Shown: piece by piece, positions 44,031 to 51,561 of the stretch | Layout: every line of letters starts with the position of its first letter | How positions within the stretch are numbered: the stretch's first letter is position 1 | From: Suilimivivens sp963650485 | GTDB lineage: Bacteria > Bacillota > Clostridia > Lachnospirales > Lachnospiraceae | Assembly: GCA_963650485.1 (NCBI GenBank) | Contig: CAVJLN010000012.1 | Coordinates: 5,575-69,574 of the forward strand | Direction of reading: 5' to 3' | DNA: 64,000 nucleotides | Notes under the pieces: generated by a model | What the model was told of the DNA's origin: nothing | Database searches by the model: none | The model's input: only the letters and a program-made list of their open reading frames with translations | Position numbers and translations under genes: made by a program

Positions 44031-44906
44031 ATGAAGGGTAAAATCATTAAAGGAATTGCCGGGTTTTATTACGTGCATACCGAAAAGGGAATCTTTGAAT
44101 GTAAGGCCAAAGGGGCTTTTCGGAAGGAAAAGGTAAAGCCTCTTGTTGGCGATAATGTAGAAATTGAGCTGCTAGATGAAGGGCAGCTTCTTGGCAATAT
44201 CAAGGAAATTTTGCCACGGAAGAATGCCTTAATCCGTCCGGCCTCTGCCAACATCGATCAGGCACTTGTGATCTTTGCGATTGTGAAGCCTGACCCGAAT
44301 TATAATCTGCTTGACCGCTTCTTAATTTCGATGCAGAAGCAGGAGATCCCTACGGTGATCTGCTTTAATAAGAAGGATCTTGCATCGGAAAAGGAACAGG
44401 AGGAGCTTCTTGCAGCTTACCGGGCAAGCGGCTGTGAGGTACTGTTTGTAAGCGGCAGGGAAGAAGAGGGTATCGACCGGATCCGGGAAATTCTCCGCGG
44501 TAAGACAACGGTGGTGGCAGGTCCCAGCGGCGTTGGCAAGTCCACAATCGTCAACAGCCTTACGCCGGAAGCCCATATGGCGACCGGAGAGATCAGCCGC
44601 AAGATCGAACGTGGGAAGCATACCACCCGCCATGCAGAGCTGTTTGCCGTCGAGGCAGATACCTATATTATGGATACGCCGGGTTTTACGTCCCTGTATA
44701 TTGAAGGCATGGAAAAGGAAGAACTGAAGGAGTTTTACCCCGAATTTCTGCCCTTTGAACCCTATTGCAGGTTCGGCGGCTGCGTACATCTGAGCGAACC
44801 GGTCTGTGGAGTGAAGGAAGCCCTTGCAGAAGGGAAGATCAGTCCGATCCGCTATGAGAATTACAAACTGTTGTATGAGGAGCTGAAGGAGAGGAAGAAG
44901 TATTGA
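44031..44906 (+). CDS. rsgA: Ribosome small-subunit-dependent GTPase RsgA
   Basis: 291 aa from the ATG at 44031 (an in-frame TTG precedes it by 6 nt; the Shine-Dalgarno site is weak). OB-fold (~1-65), then a circularly permuted GTPase: G4 NKKD near 110, then G1 GPSGVGKSTIVN near 163, G3 DTPGF near 215. Zinc-knuckle C-terminus with CRFGGCVHLSEPVCGV. It checks 30S maturation. In many Firmicutes rpe and thiN follow; here 180 bp of non-coding sequence leads to ychF instead. Confidence 0.95.
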   Translation: MKGKIIKGIAGFYYVHTEKGIFECKAKGAFRKEKVKPLVGDNVEIELLDEGQLLGNIKEILPRKNALIRPASANIDQALVIFAIVKPDPNYNLLDRFLISMQKQEIPTVICFNKKDLASEKEQEELLAAYRASGCEVLFVSGREEEGIDRIREILRGKTTVVAGPSGVGKSTIVNSLTPEAHMATGEISRKIERGKHTTRHAELFAVEADTYIMDTPGFTSLYIEGMEKEELKEFYPEFLPFEPYCRFGGCVHLSEPVCGVKEALAEGKISPIRYENYKLLYEELKERKKY

Positions 44907-45042
44907 GCAAGTGAAATATGACAGAGGAAGAGAGCTTGGTTTGAGTATTGGCTTGAAAATATAAAAAGGTAAAGAAAGTTGAAAAGATAGAAAAGCCTTA
45001 AAAATTATGTAGTAAATTGTGTAGTAAAATAACATAGAAAGG

Positions 45043-45071
45043 CGAAAACCCTGATAAATCAAGGGTTTTCG
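45043..45071. other. Hairpin just upstream of ychF
   Basis: CGAAAACCCT / AGGGTTTTCG (10 bp) with a 9-nt loop, 17 nt before the ychF ATG. There is no T-tract after it, so it is either a decayed terminator or a leader structure. Confidence 0.5.
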
Positions 45072-45088
45072 GACAGGTAAAAGATAAA

Positions 45089-46186
45089 ATGAAATTAGGT
45101 ATCGTAGGCTTACCCAACGTAGGAAAGAGTACATTATTCAATTCACTGACCAAGGCAGGAGCGGAATCCGCAAACTATCCGTTCTGTACCATTGATCCCA
45201 ATGTGGGTGTGGTTGCAGTGCCGGATGAGCGTTTAAAGCTTTTGGGAGATCTGTATCATTCCAAGAAGGTGACACCGGCGGTCATTGAATTTGTGGATAT
45301 TGCAGGTCTTGTAAAGGGCGCTTCCAAGGGGGAAGGTCTTGGTAACCAGTTCTTAAGCAACATTCGTGAAGTGGATGCAATTGTGCATGTGGTACGCTGC
45401 TTTGAGGATCCGAATGTGGTACATGTTGACGGAAGCATTGATCCGCTCCGTGATATTGAAACCATCAATCTGGAACTGATTTTCTCCGATCTGGAAATTC
45501 TGGAGCGTCGTATGGCAAAGACCGGTAAGGCAGCCAGAATGGATAAGTCTCTTGCCAAGGAAGCAGAGCTTTTGGAGGAGCTGATTGCACATCTGGAGTC
45601 CGGCAAGATGGCAAAGAGCTATGTGACCGATGATGAAGACAAGCAGGCGATCTTAAAGAGCCTCAATCTTCTTACCTATAAGCCGACGATTTATGCGGCA
45701 AACGTTGCAGAGGATGATCTGGCAGACGATGGTGCCGGCAATGCAGGCGTGCAGAAGGTACGAGAGTTTGCAAAAGAGGACGGAAGTGAGGTGTTCGTAA
45801 TCTGTGCTCAGATCGAGCAGGAGATTGCGGAACTGGACGATGACGAGAAAGCAATGTTCTTAGAGGATCTCGGATTAAAGGAATCGGGACTTGAGAAGCT
45901 GATCCGTGCAAGCTATTCTTTACTGGGACTGATGAGCTTCCTGACCGCAGGAGAGGATGAAACGAGAGCATGGACCATTAAGATCGGCACCAAGGCTCCG
46001 CAGGCAGCCGGTAAGATTCATACTGACTTTGAGCGTGGCTTCATCAAAGCTGAGGTTGTTAATTATAAGGATCTTTTAGAACAGGGATCCCTTGCAGCAG
46101 CCAGAGAAAAGGGACTTGTCGGCATGGAAGGCAAGGATTACGTGGTTCAGGATGGGGATGTAATTCTGTTTAGATTCAACGTCTAA
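45089..46186 (+). CDS. ychF: Redox-responsive OLA1/YchF-family ATPase
   Basis: 365 aa, the usual length. G1 GIVGLPNVGKSTLFNSLT; G2/G3 region ANYPFCTIDPNVGVV and DIAGLVKGASKGEGLGNQFL; the NVAEDD segment takes the place of NKxD, which is why the family prefers ATP. A coiled-coil insert (~130-200) and the C-terminal TGS domain ending KDYVVQDGDVILFRFNV are present. It binds the ribosome and influences translation and stress responses. The RBS is weak (ACAGGTAAAAG). Confidence 0.96.
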   Translation: MKLGIVGLPNVGKSTLFNSLTKAGAESANYPFCTIDPNVGVVAVPDERLKLLGDLYHSKKVTPAVIEFVDIAGLVKGASKGEGLGNQFLSNIREVDAIVHVVRCFEDPNVVHVDGSIDPLRDIETINLELIFSDLEILERRMAKTGKAARMDKSLAKEAELLEELIAHLESGKMAKSYVTDDEDKQAILKSLNLLTYKPTIYAANVAEDDLADDGAGNAGVQKVREFAKEDGSEVFVICAQIEQEIAELDDDEKAMFLEDLGLKESGLEKLIRASYSLLGLMSFLTAGEDETRAWTIKIGTKAPQAAGKIHTDFERGFIKAEVVNYKDLLEQGSLAAAREKGLVGMEGKDYVVQDGDVILFRFNV

Positions 46187-46224
46187 ATAGTTCTGCTATG
46201 CAGGAATAAGAGGAGTAAACAATT

Positions 46225-47121
46225 ATGATGGATTTGATGGAAATTTCATTCCCCAATCTTGGAATTGATCTGAAATATGTGCCCAAGGGTTTTACCATTT
46301 TTGGATTTACCATTGCAATCTACGGAATCTGTATCGCCATTGCGGTCATCTGTGGATATCTGATGGCAGCGAAGGTGGCGAAGAAGACCGGACAGAATCC
46401 GGATACCTATTTTGATTTCGCGATCTATGCGGTAATTTTTTCCATTATTGGAGCGAGAATCTATTATGTGATTTTCCAGTGGGATTATTATAAGAATCAT
46501 CCGTTAAGCATTCTGAATCTGCGGGAAGGTGGACTTGCCATTTATGGTGGTGTGATTGTCGCATTTATTACGGTGTTTGTATACTGTAAGATCAAGAAAC
46601 TTAATCCATTCCATTTTATGGATACGGCGCTTCCCGGACTGATTCTCGGACAGGCAATCGGCCGGTGGGGAAACTTCTTTAACCGTGAGGTATTTGGCGG
46701 ATATACGGATAATCTGCTAGCCATGCGACTCCCGATTGAGATGGTACGGACGGTGGATATTTCCGACGAGCTGCGAAGCCATATTATCGAAGGAACGAAC
46801 TACATTCAGGTACATCCTACCTATCTGTATGAAAGCCTCTGGTGTCTGATGGTTCTTGCAATTATGCTTGTTTACTGGAAACATAAGAAGTTCGAAGGGG
46901 AAATCGCCCTGATTTATCTTGGCGGCTATGGACTTGGCAGGGCATGGATCGAAGGAATTCGTACCGATCAGCTTTACATTCACGGAACAACGATACCGGT
47001 TTCCCAGGTACTTGCAATTGTCCTGGTAGTCTTTTCTGTGATCTGTGGTGCGGCAGTGCGCATCCATTTAAAAAAGAAGGAAGAAACGAAAAAAAATTTT
47101 GTGGGGGAAGATCAGACCTGA
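46225..47121 (+). CDS. lgt: Prolipoprotein diacylglyceryl transferase
   Basis: 298 aa with about seven membrane helices. The Lgt signature GRWGNFFNREVFG near residue 150 and the periplasmic-side REGGLAIYGG and HPTYLYES motifs are present. It moves diacylglycerol from phosphatidylglycerol to the lipobox Cys of prolipoproteins such as the one encoded at 11 kb. RBS AGAGGAG before the ATG. The basic tail is cytoplasmic. Last gene before the mraZ promoter. Confidence 0.96.
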   Translation: MMDLMEISFPNLGIDLKYVPKGFTIFGFTIAIYGICIAIAVICGYLMAAKVAKKTGQNPDTYFDFAIYAVIFSIIGARIYYVIFQWDYYKNHPLSILNLREGGLAIYGGVIVAFITVFVYCKIKKLNPFHFMDTALPGLILGQAIGRWGNFFNREVFGGYTDNLLAMRLPIEMVRTVDISDELRSHIIEGTNYIQVHPTYLYESLWCLMVLAIMLVYWKHKKFEGEIALIYLGGYGLGRAWIEGIRTDQLYIHGTTIPVSQVLAIVLVVFSVICGAAVRIHLKKKEETKKNFVGEDQT

Positions 47122-47194
47122 AACACTATATCTGGTGGGTGGAATAATATGCCACACAATATAAGCGAAAATTAAAGAGAAATCCAGTATTTAT

Positions 47195-47226
47195 GCGCCT
47201 TGTGAGCCTCACAGGGCGCTATTTTT
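47195..47226 (+). terminator. lgt terminator
   Basis: GCGCCTTGTGA-GCC-TCACAGGGCGC (11 bp with one G-T pair) followed by TATTTTTAT. Confidence 0.9.
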
Positions 47227-47230
47227 ATGC

Positions 47231-47259
47231 TTGCAATCCCTACATCAATAGGGTAGAAT
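47231..47259 (+). promoter_or_regulatory. dcw promoter (upstream of mraZ)
   Basis: TTGCAA (47231-47236), 17 bp, TAGAAT (47254-47259). The MraZ boxes start nine bases downstream. Confidence 0.75.
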
Positions 47260-47267
47260 AAACCTAA

Positions 47268-47317
47268 AAGTGGTGGAAAGTGGTAGATAGTGTCAACCAA
47301 GTGGTAGAAAGTGGTGA
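47268..47317 (+). promoter_or_regulatory. MraZ-binding direct repeats
   Basis: Four near-identical boxes AAGTGGT(G/A)(G/A) start at 47268, 47278, 47299 and 47309, with a decayed fifth (ATAGTGTCA) filling the gap near 47288. The 10-11 bp spacing puts them on one face of the DNA. MraZ from E. coli and mollicutes binds GTGG-type direct repeats at its own promoter, so these are the expected autoregulatory sites. They lie between the -10 box and the start codon. Confidence 0.85.
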
Positions 47318-47326
47318 ATTGTATTA

Positions 47327-47758
47327 ATGTTTATGGGAGAATACAATCATACAATTGATGCCAAAGGCAGACTGATCATTCCTTCCAAATTCCGTGAAAG
47401 TTTAGGCGATGAATTTGTAGTGACCAAGGGGATGGATGGCTGTCTGTTTGTGTATGACAACGAAGAGTGGAAGAAATTTGAAGAAAAGCTTCTCTCACTA
47501 CCCATGATGGATAAACAGGTAAGACAATTTACCAGATACTTCTTAGCAGGTGCAGCCAGCGTAGAAGTAGACAAGCAGGGACGAATTTTAATCCCTTCGG
47601 TTTTACGGGAGTTTGCAGATATTACGAAGGACGCTGTTTTAGTCGGTGTAGGAAGCAGAATTGAAATCTGGAGCAAGGAACGATGGGAAGGAACGGTTTC
47701 CTTTGAGGATATGGATGAGATTTCCAATCATATGTTTGAACTTGGGATTGGGATCTAA
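47327..47758 (+). CDS. mraZ: Transcriptional regulator MraZ
   Basis: 143 aa. Two AbrB-like SpoVT folds in tandem: GEYNHTIDAKGRLIIPSKFR and, near 80, VEVDKQGRILIPSVLREFA, the two DxxGR(I/L)xxP motifs of MraZ. It forms a ring that binds the GTGG repeats upstream and modulates dcw transcription. A second ATG (47333, MGEYNHT) is equally plausible as start; no real RBS precedes either, and the GGTGAATTG overlap with the last operator box may couple binding to translation. First gene of the dcw cluster. Confidence 0.95.
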   Translation: MFMGEYNHTIDAKGRLIIPSKFRESLGDEFVVTKGMDGCLFVYDNEEWKKFEEKLLSLPMMDKQVRQFTRYFLAGAASVEVDKQGRILIPSVLREFADITKDAVLVGVGSRIEIWSKERWEGTVSFEDMDEISNHMFELGIGI

Positions 47759-47770
47759 AGGGGTTAACGA

Positions 47771-48709
47771 ATGGAATTTAATCATACGTCAGTGCTGCTA
47801 AATGAATCAATCGAAGGCCTGAACATCAAGCCGGAAGGAATTTATGTGGATGGAACCTTAGGCGGGGCAGGACATGCCAGCGTGGTTGCAGGCAAGCTTA
47901 CCGGTAAGGGACGGCTCATCGGCATCGATCAGGATGAGGCAGCGATTGAGGCTGCTACTGCAAGATTAGAGCCATTTAAGGAGCATGTGACGATCGTTCG
48001 TGACAACTACCGGAATACACCGGCCGTTTTACGGCAGTTACAGATTGACGGAATCGATGGAATGCTGTTGGATTTAGGAGTCTCTTCTTATCAGCTTGAT
48101 AATGAAGAGCGGGGATTTTCCTACCGGTATGATACGCCGCTGGATATGCGGATGGATCAGCGGAGCAGCTTTTCAGCGAAAGAGATCATTAATGAATACA
48201 GTGAGATGGAACTGTTTCGGGTGATTCGCGATTATGGTGAGGACAAGTTCGCAAAGAACATTGCCAAACACATCGTGGCAGCAAGAAAACAGAAACCAGT
48301 CGAAACAACAGGAGAGCTGAATGAGCTCATCAAAGCAGCCATTCCTGCAAAGATGAGGGCAGAAGGCGGGCATCCTTCCAAGCGTACCTTTCAGGCGATT
48401 CGCATCGAATGCAATCATGAACTGGAAGTGTTGAAGGATTCCTTAAATGAACTGATCGATCTTTTGAATCCGGGCGGAAGATTATGTATTATCACCTTCC
48501 ATTCTTTAGAGGATCGGATCGTGAAAACTGCATTCCGGCAGGCAGCGAATCCCTGTACCTGTCCACCGAATTTCCCGGTATGTGTGTGTGGTAAGGTGAG
48601 CAAGGGAACGGTGATCACCGGGAAACCGATTTTGCCAAATGAAGAAGAAATGGAGTTAAACAGCAGAGCCAAAAGCGCGAAGCTTCGAATATTTGAAAAG
48701 TGTAATTGA
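47771..48709 (+). CDS. rsmH: 16S rRNA (cytosine-1402-N4) methyltransferase RsmH
   Basis: 312 aa. N-terminal NHTSVLLNESIEGL and the SAM site VDGTLGGAGHASV, LLDLGVSSYQLD, the methyltransferase insert with AEGGHPSKRTFQAIRIECNHE, and the ITFHSLEDRIVK motif. It methylates C1402 of 16S rRNA. 12 bp after mraZ (RBS AAAGGGG). Confidence 0.97.
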   Translation: MEFNHTSVLLNESIEGLNIKPEGIYVDGTLGGAGHASVVAGKLTGKGRLIGIDQDEAAIEAATARLEPFKEHVTIVRDNYRNTPAVLRQLQIDGIDGMLLDLGVSSYQLDNEERGFSYRYDTPLDMRMDQRSSFSAKEIINEYSEMELFRVIRDYGEDKFAKNIAKHIVAARKQKPVETTGELNELIKAAIPAKMRAEGGHPSKRTFQAIRIECNHELEVLKDSLNELIDLLNPGGRLCIITFHSLEDRIVKTAFRQAANPCTCPPNFPVCVCGKVSKGTVITGKPILPNEEEMELNSRAKSAKLRIFEKCN

Positions 48710-48731
48710 GGAATGAATGGAGGCATAACTT

Positions 48732-49205
48732 ATGAGGGCTGATACAAGAACAACAAGAAAAACTGCATATCGGAACAGCATCTATGTGCAGGGAAATACA
48801 GCCAGAAAGCTTGAAGCACTGCCTCAGATTGAACAGCCGCGTCGCCGTGTCAGCGAACAGACACACCGCAACCGTGCAAGAGCACACCGGATGAACATCG
48901 GCTACGTGCTGTTTCTTGCAGTCGCTATGGTTGCCGCAGGAATGATTTTAACCATGTATCTATCGCTGCAGTCGGATATCACGAACAGTATCAAGAACAT
49001 TTCCAAACAGGAAAAGATTTTAAATGATTTAAGACTTGATAATGACGAGAATTATAGTAGAATAACAAGTAGTATTAATCTGGATGAAGTAAAACGGATT
49101 GCCATTCAGGAACTGGGTATGGGATATGCACAGGAAGGTCAGATCATCACATTCAACGGCGAAAGCAGTGACTATGTGAGACAGACCGGTGAAATCCCGA
49201 ATTAG
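48732..49205 (+). CDS. ftsL: FtsL-like septum formation protein
   Basis: 157 aa: basic cytoplasmic N-terminus (~1-55), one membrane helix (IGYVLFLAVAMVAAGMILTM, ~57-78), then an extracellular coiled coil with the heptad pattern (SDITNSIKNISKQEKILNDL) and a conserved end (VKRIAIQELGMGYAQEGQII). Size, topology and position between rsmH and the PBP genes identify it as FtsL, which joins FtsQ/DivIB and DivIC at the septum and activates FtsW-FtsI. Sequence similarity within this family is low, hence moderate certainty in the symbol. Confidence 0.85.
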   Translation: MRADTRTTRKTAYRNSIYVQGNTARKLEALPQIEQPRRRVSEQTHRNRARAHRMNIGYVLFLAVAMVAAGMILTMYLSLQSDITNSIKNISKQEKILNDLRLDNDENYSRITSSINLDEVKRIAIQELGMGYAQEGQIITFNGESSDYVRQTGEIPN

Positions 49206-49243
49206 GATCCGGGGAAGGATGCAGATTCGTAAGAGGTAAGAAT

Positions 49244-51481
49244 TTGGCAAGACAGGCAAAAGGAAATCGATTTACAGTAAGAATGCAGAAGAAGCTGGTA
49301 GTATTATTTATGATAATACTGCTGGCTTTTGTGGGTTTATCCTATCGGTTATTCACCATTACGAGGGATAATGGGGAACGCTATAAGAAGCAGATTCTGT
49401 CCCAGCAGAAGTATGACAGCACGACCATTCCGTACAAAAGAGGATCCATTCTTGACCGGAACGGAAGCATTCTGGCTTCGAGCGAGAAGGTTTATAATGT
49501 CATATTGGATGCGGTAGCGGTATCGGAGAAGGAAGAGTATCTGGAGCCGACTCTGGATGCCTTGCGGCAGGAGTTCGGGATTGATACATCGGCGATCCGA
49601 TCCTATATTGCAGAAAACGGAGACTCGTCCCGTTATTATGTGCTGGCGAAGCGGCAGACCTATGAACAGATTGAAGGGTTTAAGGAATTGCAGAATGCAG
49701 AAGGCTCTCTGGTTCAGGGTGTCTGGTTCGAAGAAGAATACCAGAGAATGTATCCGGGCAATACCCTTGCCTGTGATGTCATTGGATTTACAACAAATGA
49801 TAATGTCGGTTCCTATGGACTGGAAGAGTATTACAATGATGTGCTGACGGGAACTCCGGGGCGCGAGTACGGCTATATGAATTCGGATGCGAACGTGGAG
49901 CGGACAACCATTGCAGCGGTAGATGGCAATACCGTGGAGTCCACGATTGATGCCAACCTGCAAAGTATTGTAGAGAAATATCTGCTGAAATTTAATGAGG
50001 AATATAAGGACAACGCTCATGAGGGAAATGGCGCCAACAATGTAGGCTGTATCATCATGGATGTCAATAGTGGTGAGATTCTTGCCATGGCAAGCTATCC
50101 GACCTATAACCTGAATGATGTGCGTAACACGGATGCTTTGCTTGGCATGCGGCTCCTTGATGAAAACGGGGAGAAAACCGAGGAATATATTAATGAAGAA
50201 AATGTCGGTACCTTAGAGGGCGATCAGCTTTACCAGAACCTCAATGCTTTATGGAAGAACTTCTGTATTAACGATACCTATGAACCGGGTTCCGTTTCCA
50301 AACCCTTTACGGTAGCTGCTGCGATTGAAAGCGGTGCGATTACCGGAAATGAAACCTATAACTGTGAGGGCTCTCTGGAGGTCGGCGGTCACACAATCCG
50401 CTGCCACAACCGCTACGGTGACGGTCTTCTTACGGTGTCGGAAGGAATTGAACGATCCTGTAACGTGGTTATGATGTATATTGCCAAGGCAATGGGGGTG
50501 GATACTTTTACGAAGTTTCAGCATATCTTTAATCTGGGTTTGAAGACGAATATTGACCTGGCAGGAGAAGCCCGTACCGCAAGCCTTATTTTTACGAAGG
50601 ATACCATGGGCTCCTCGGATCTTGCAACGAACAGCTTCGGACAGTCCTATAACTGTACGATGATCCAGATGATCAGCGGATTCAGTTCCCTGATTAATGG
50701 CGGATATTATTATGAGCCGCATATGGTAAAGAAGATTATCAGTCCGTCGGGAGCAACCGTGCAGAATATAGAACCCCGTGTGCTGAAGCAGACCGTTTCC
50801 GAGGAAACCTCCGAAAAGATCCGTGAGATGTGTAATACCGTTGTCACCGGAGAACACGGAACCGGTAAAACTGCCCGCCCGGCAGGTTATATGATCGGTG
50901 GCAAAACAGGAACCGCCGAAACACTTCCCCGAGGCAACCGTCAGTATGTGGTTTCCTTCATGGGATATGCTCCGGCTGACAACCCGCAGATTGCGATTTA
51001 TGTGGTTGTGGATCGCCCAAACGTGGCAACACAGGACGATGCGAAGTATGCAACCCGAATCGTGCGGAGCATTCTTACCGAGGCGCTTCCTTATCTTGGT
51101 ATTTTCATGACCGAGGAGCTGACTGATGAGGAACGGGAAGAATTGGAGCAGCTTCAGATTGAAATCCGGACTGCGGATGCTTCAAAGGAGGATGCGGCAG
51201 CAGAAGGAGAGGACGGAGAAGATATCGGAGATACCACGGCAGAAGGGGATGGAACCACGGAAGAAACACCACGCAATGAACCGTGGAAGGATTTCCCGAT
51301 TGATCCGGCAACGGGCTATGCAGTAGATCCGAATACCGGCGCTTATGTCGATCCGGTAACGGGTGCAGTGTACGGAGAAAGCTTTGAAGGTGGCGAAGCC
51401 GAGGAAGAAACCGAAGAGGATACGACAGAAGATACCGGAACGGAGAACACCGGGCAGGATACCACGACAGAGGCTCCATAG
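49244..51481 (+). CDS. Class B penicillin-binding protein (FtsI/SpoVD type), first of two
   Basis: 745 aa, TTG start after AAGAGGTAAG. Membrane anchor at ~16-38, dimerisation domain with YKRGSILDRNGSILASS, transpeptidase domain with SVSK (S350-K353), SCN (in IERSCNVVM) and KTG (K554, GKTGTAETLPRG). All three active-site motifs are standard. After ~640 comes an acidic, Thr/Glu/Gly-rich tail with two NTG/VDP repeats, no PASTA domain. It cross-links septal peptidoglycan; which of this and the next gene is the vegetative FtsI and which the sporulation SpoVD cannot be settled from sequence alone. A U-tailed hairpin follows immediately. Confidence 0.9.
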   Translation: MARQAKGNRFTVRMQKKLVVLFMIILLAFVGLSYRLFTITRDNGERYKKQILSQQKYDSTTIPYKRGSILDRNGSILASSEKVYNVILDAVAVSEKEEYLEPTLDALRQEFGIDTSAIRSYIAENGDSSRYYVLAKRQTYEQIEGFKELQNAEGSLVQGVWFEEEYQRMYPGNTLACDVIGFTTNDNVGSYGLEEYYNDVLTGTPGREYGYMNSDANVERTTIAAVDGNTVESTIDANLQSIVEKYLLKFNEEYKDNAHEGNGANNVGCIIMDVNSGEILAMASYPTYNLNDVRNTDALLGMRLLDENGEKTEEYINEENVGTLEGDQLYQNLNALWKNFCINDTYEPGSVSKPFTVAAAIESGAITGNETYNCEGSLEVGGHTIRCHNRYGDGLLTVSEGIERSCNVVMMYIAKAMGVDTFTKFQHIFNLGLKTNIDLAGEARTASLIFTKDTMGSSDLATNSFGQSYNCTMIQMISGFSSLINGGYYYEPHMVKKIISPSGATVQNIEPRVLKQTVSEETSEKIREMCNTVVTGEHGTGKTARPAGYMIGGKTGTAETLPRGNRQYVVSFMGYAPADNPQIAIYVVVDRPNVATQDDAKYATRIVRSILTEALPYLGIFMTEELTDEEREELEQLQIEIRTADASKEDAAAEGEDGEDIGDTTAEGDGTTEETPRNEPWKDFPIDPATGYAVDPNTGAYVDPVTGAVYGESFEGGEAEEETEEDTTEDTGTENTGQDTTTEAP

Positions 51482-51500
51482 AAAACTGAAAATACAAAGG

Positions 51501-51561
51501 CATAACCTCATAGGAAGGGTAATAAATTATAACAATACCTTTTCTATGAGGTTTTTTATGC
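51501..51561 (+). promoter_or_regulatory. Hairpin with U-tract overlapping RBS and start of the second PBP
   Basis: AACCTCATAG (51504-51513) pairs with CTATGAGGTT (51544-51553), followed by T6 (51552-51557). The 3' arm holds the TGAGG that is the only RBS candidate for the ATG at 51558, and GCAT just before the 5' arm can also pair with the ATGC of the start. It looks like an intrinsic terminator placed on the translation start: either polar termination or masking of the RBS. Confidence 0.7.

Noticed and set aside
44322..45134. 270-aa ORF on the minus strand opposite rsgA
   Set aside because: Exact antisense shadow of rsgA and of the ychF leader, with no recognisable motifs; rsgA on the plus strand is unambiguous.
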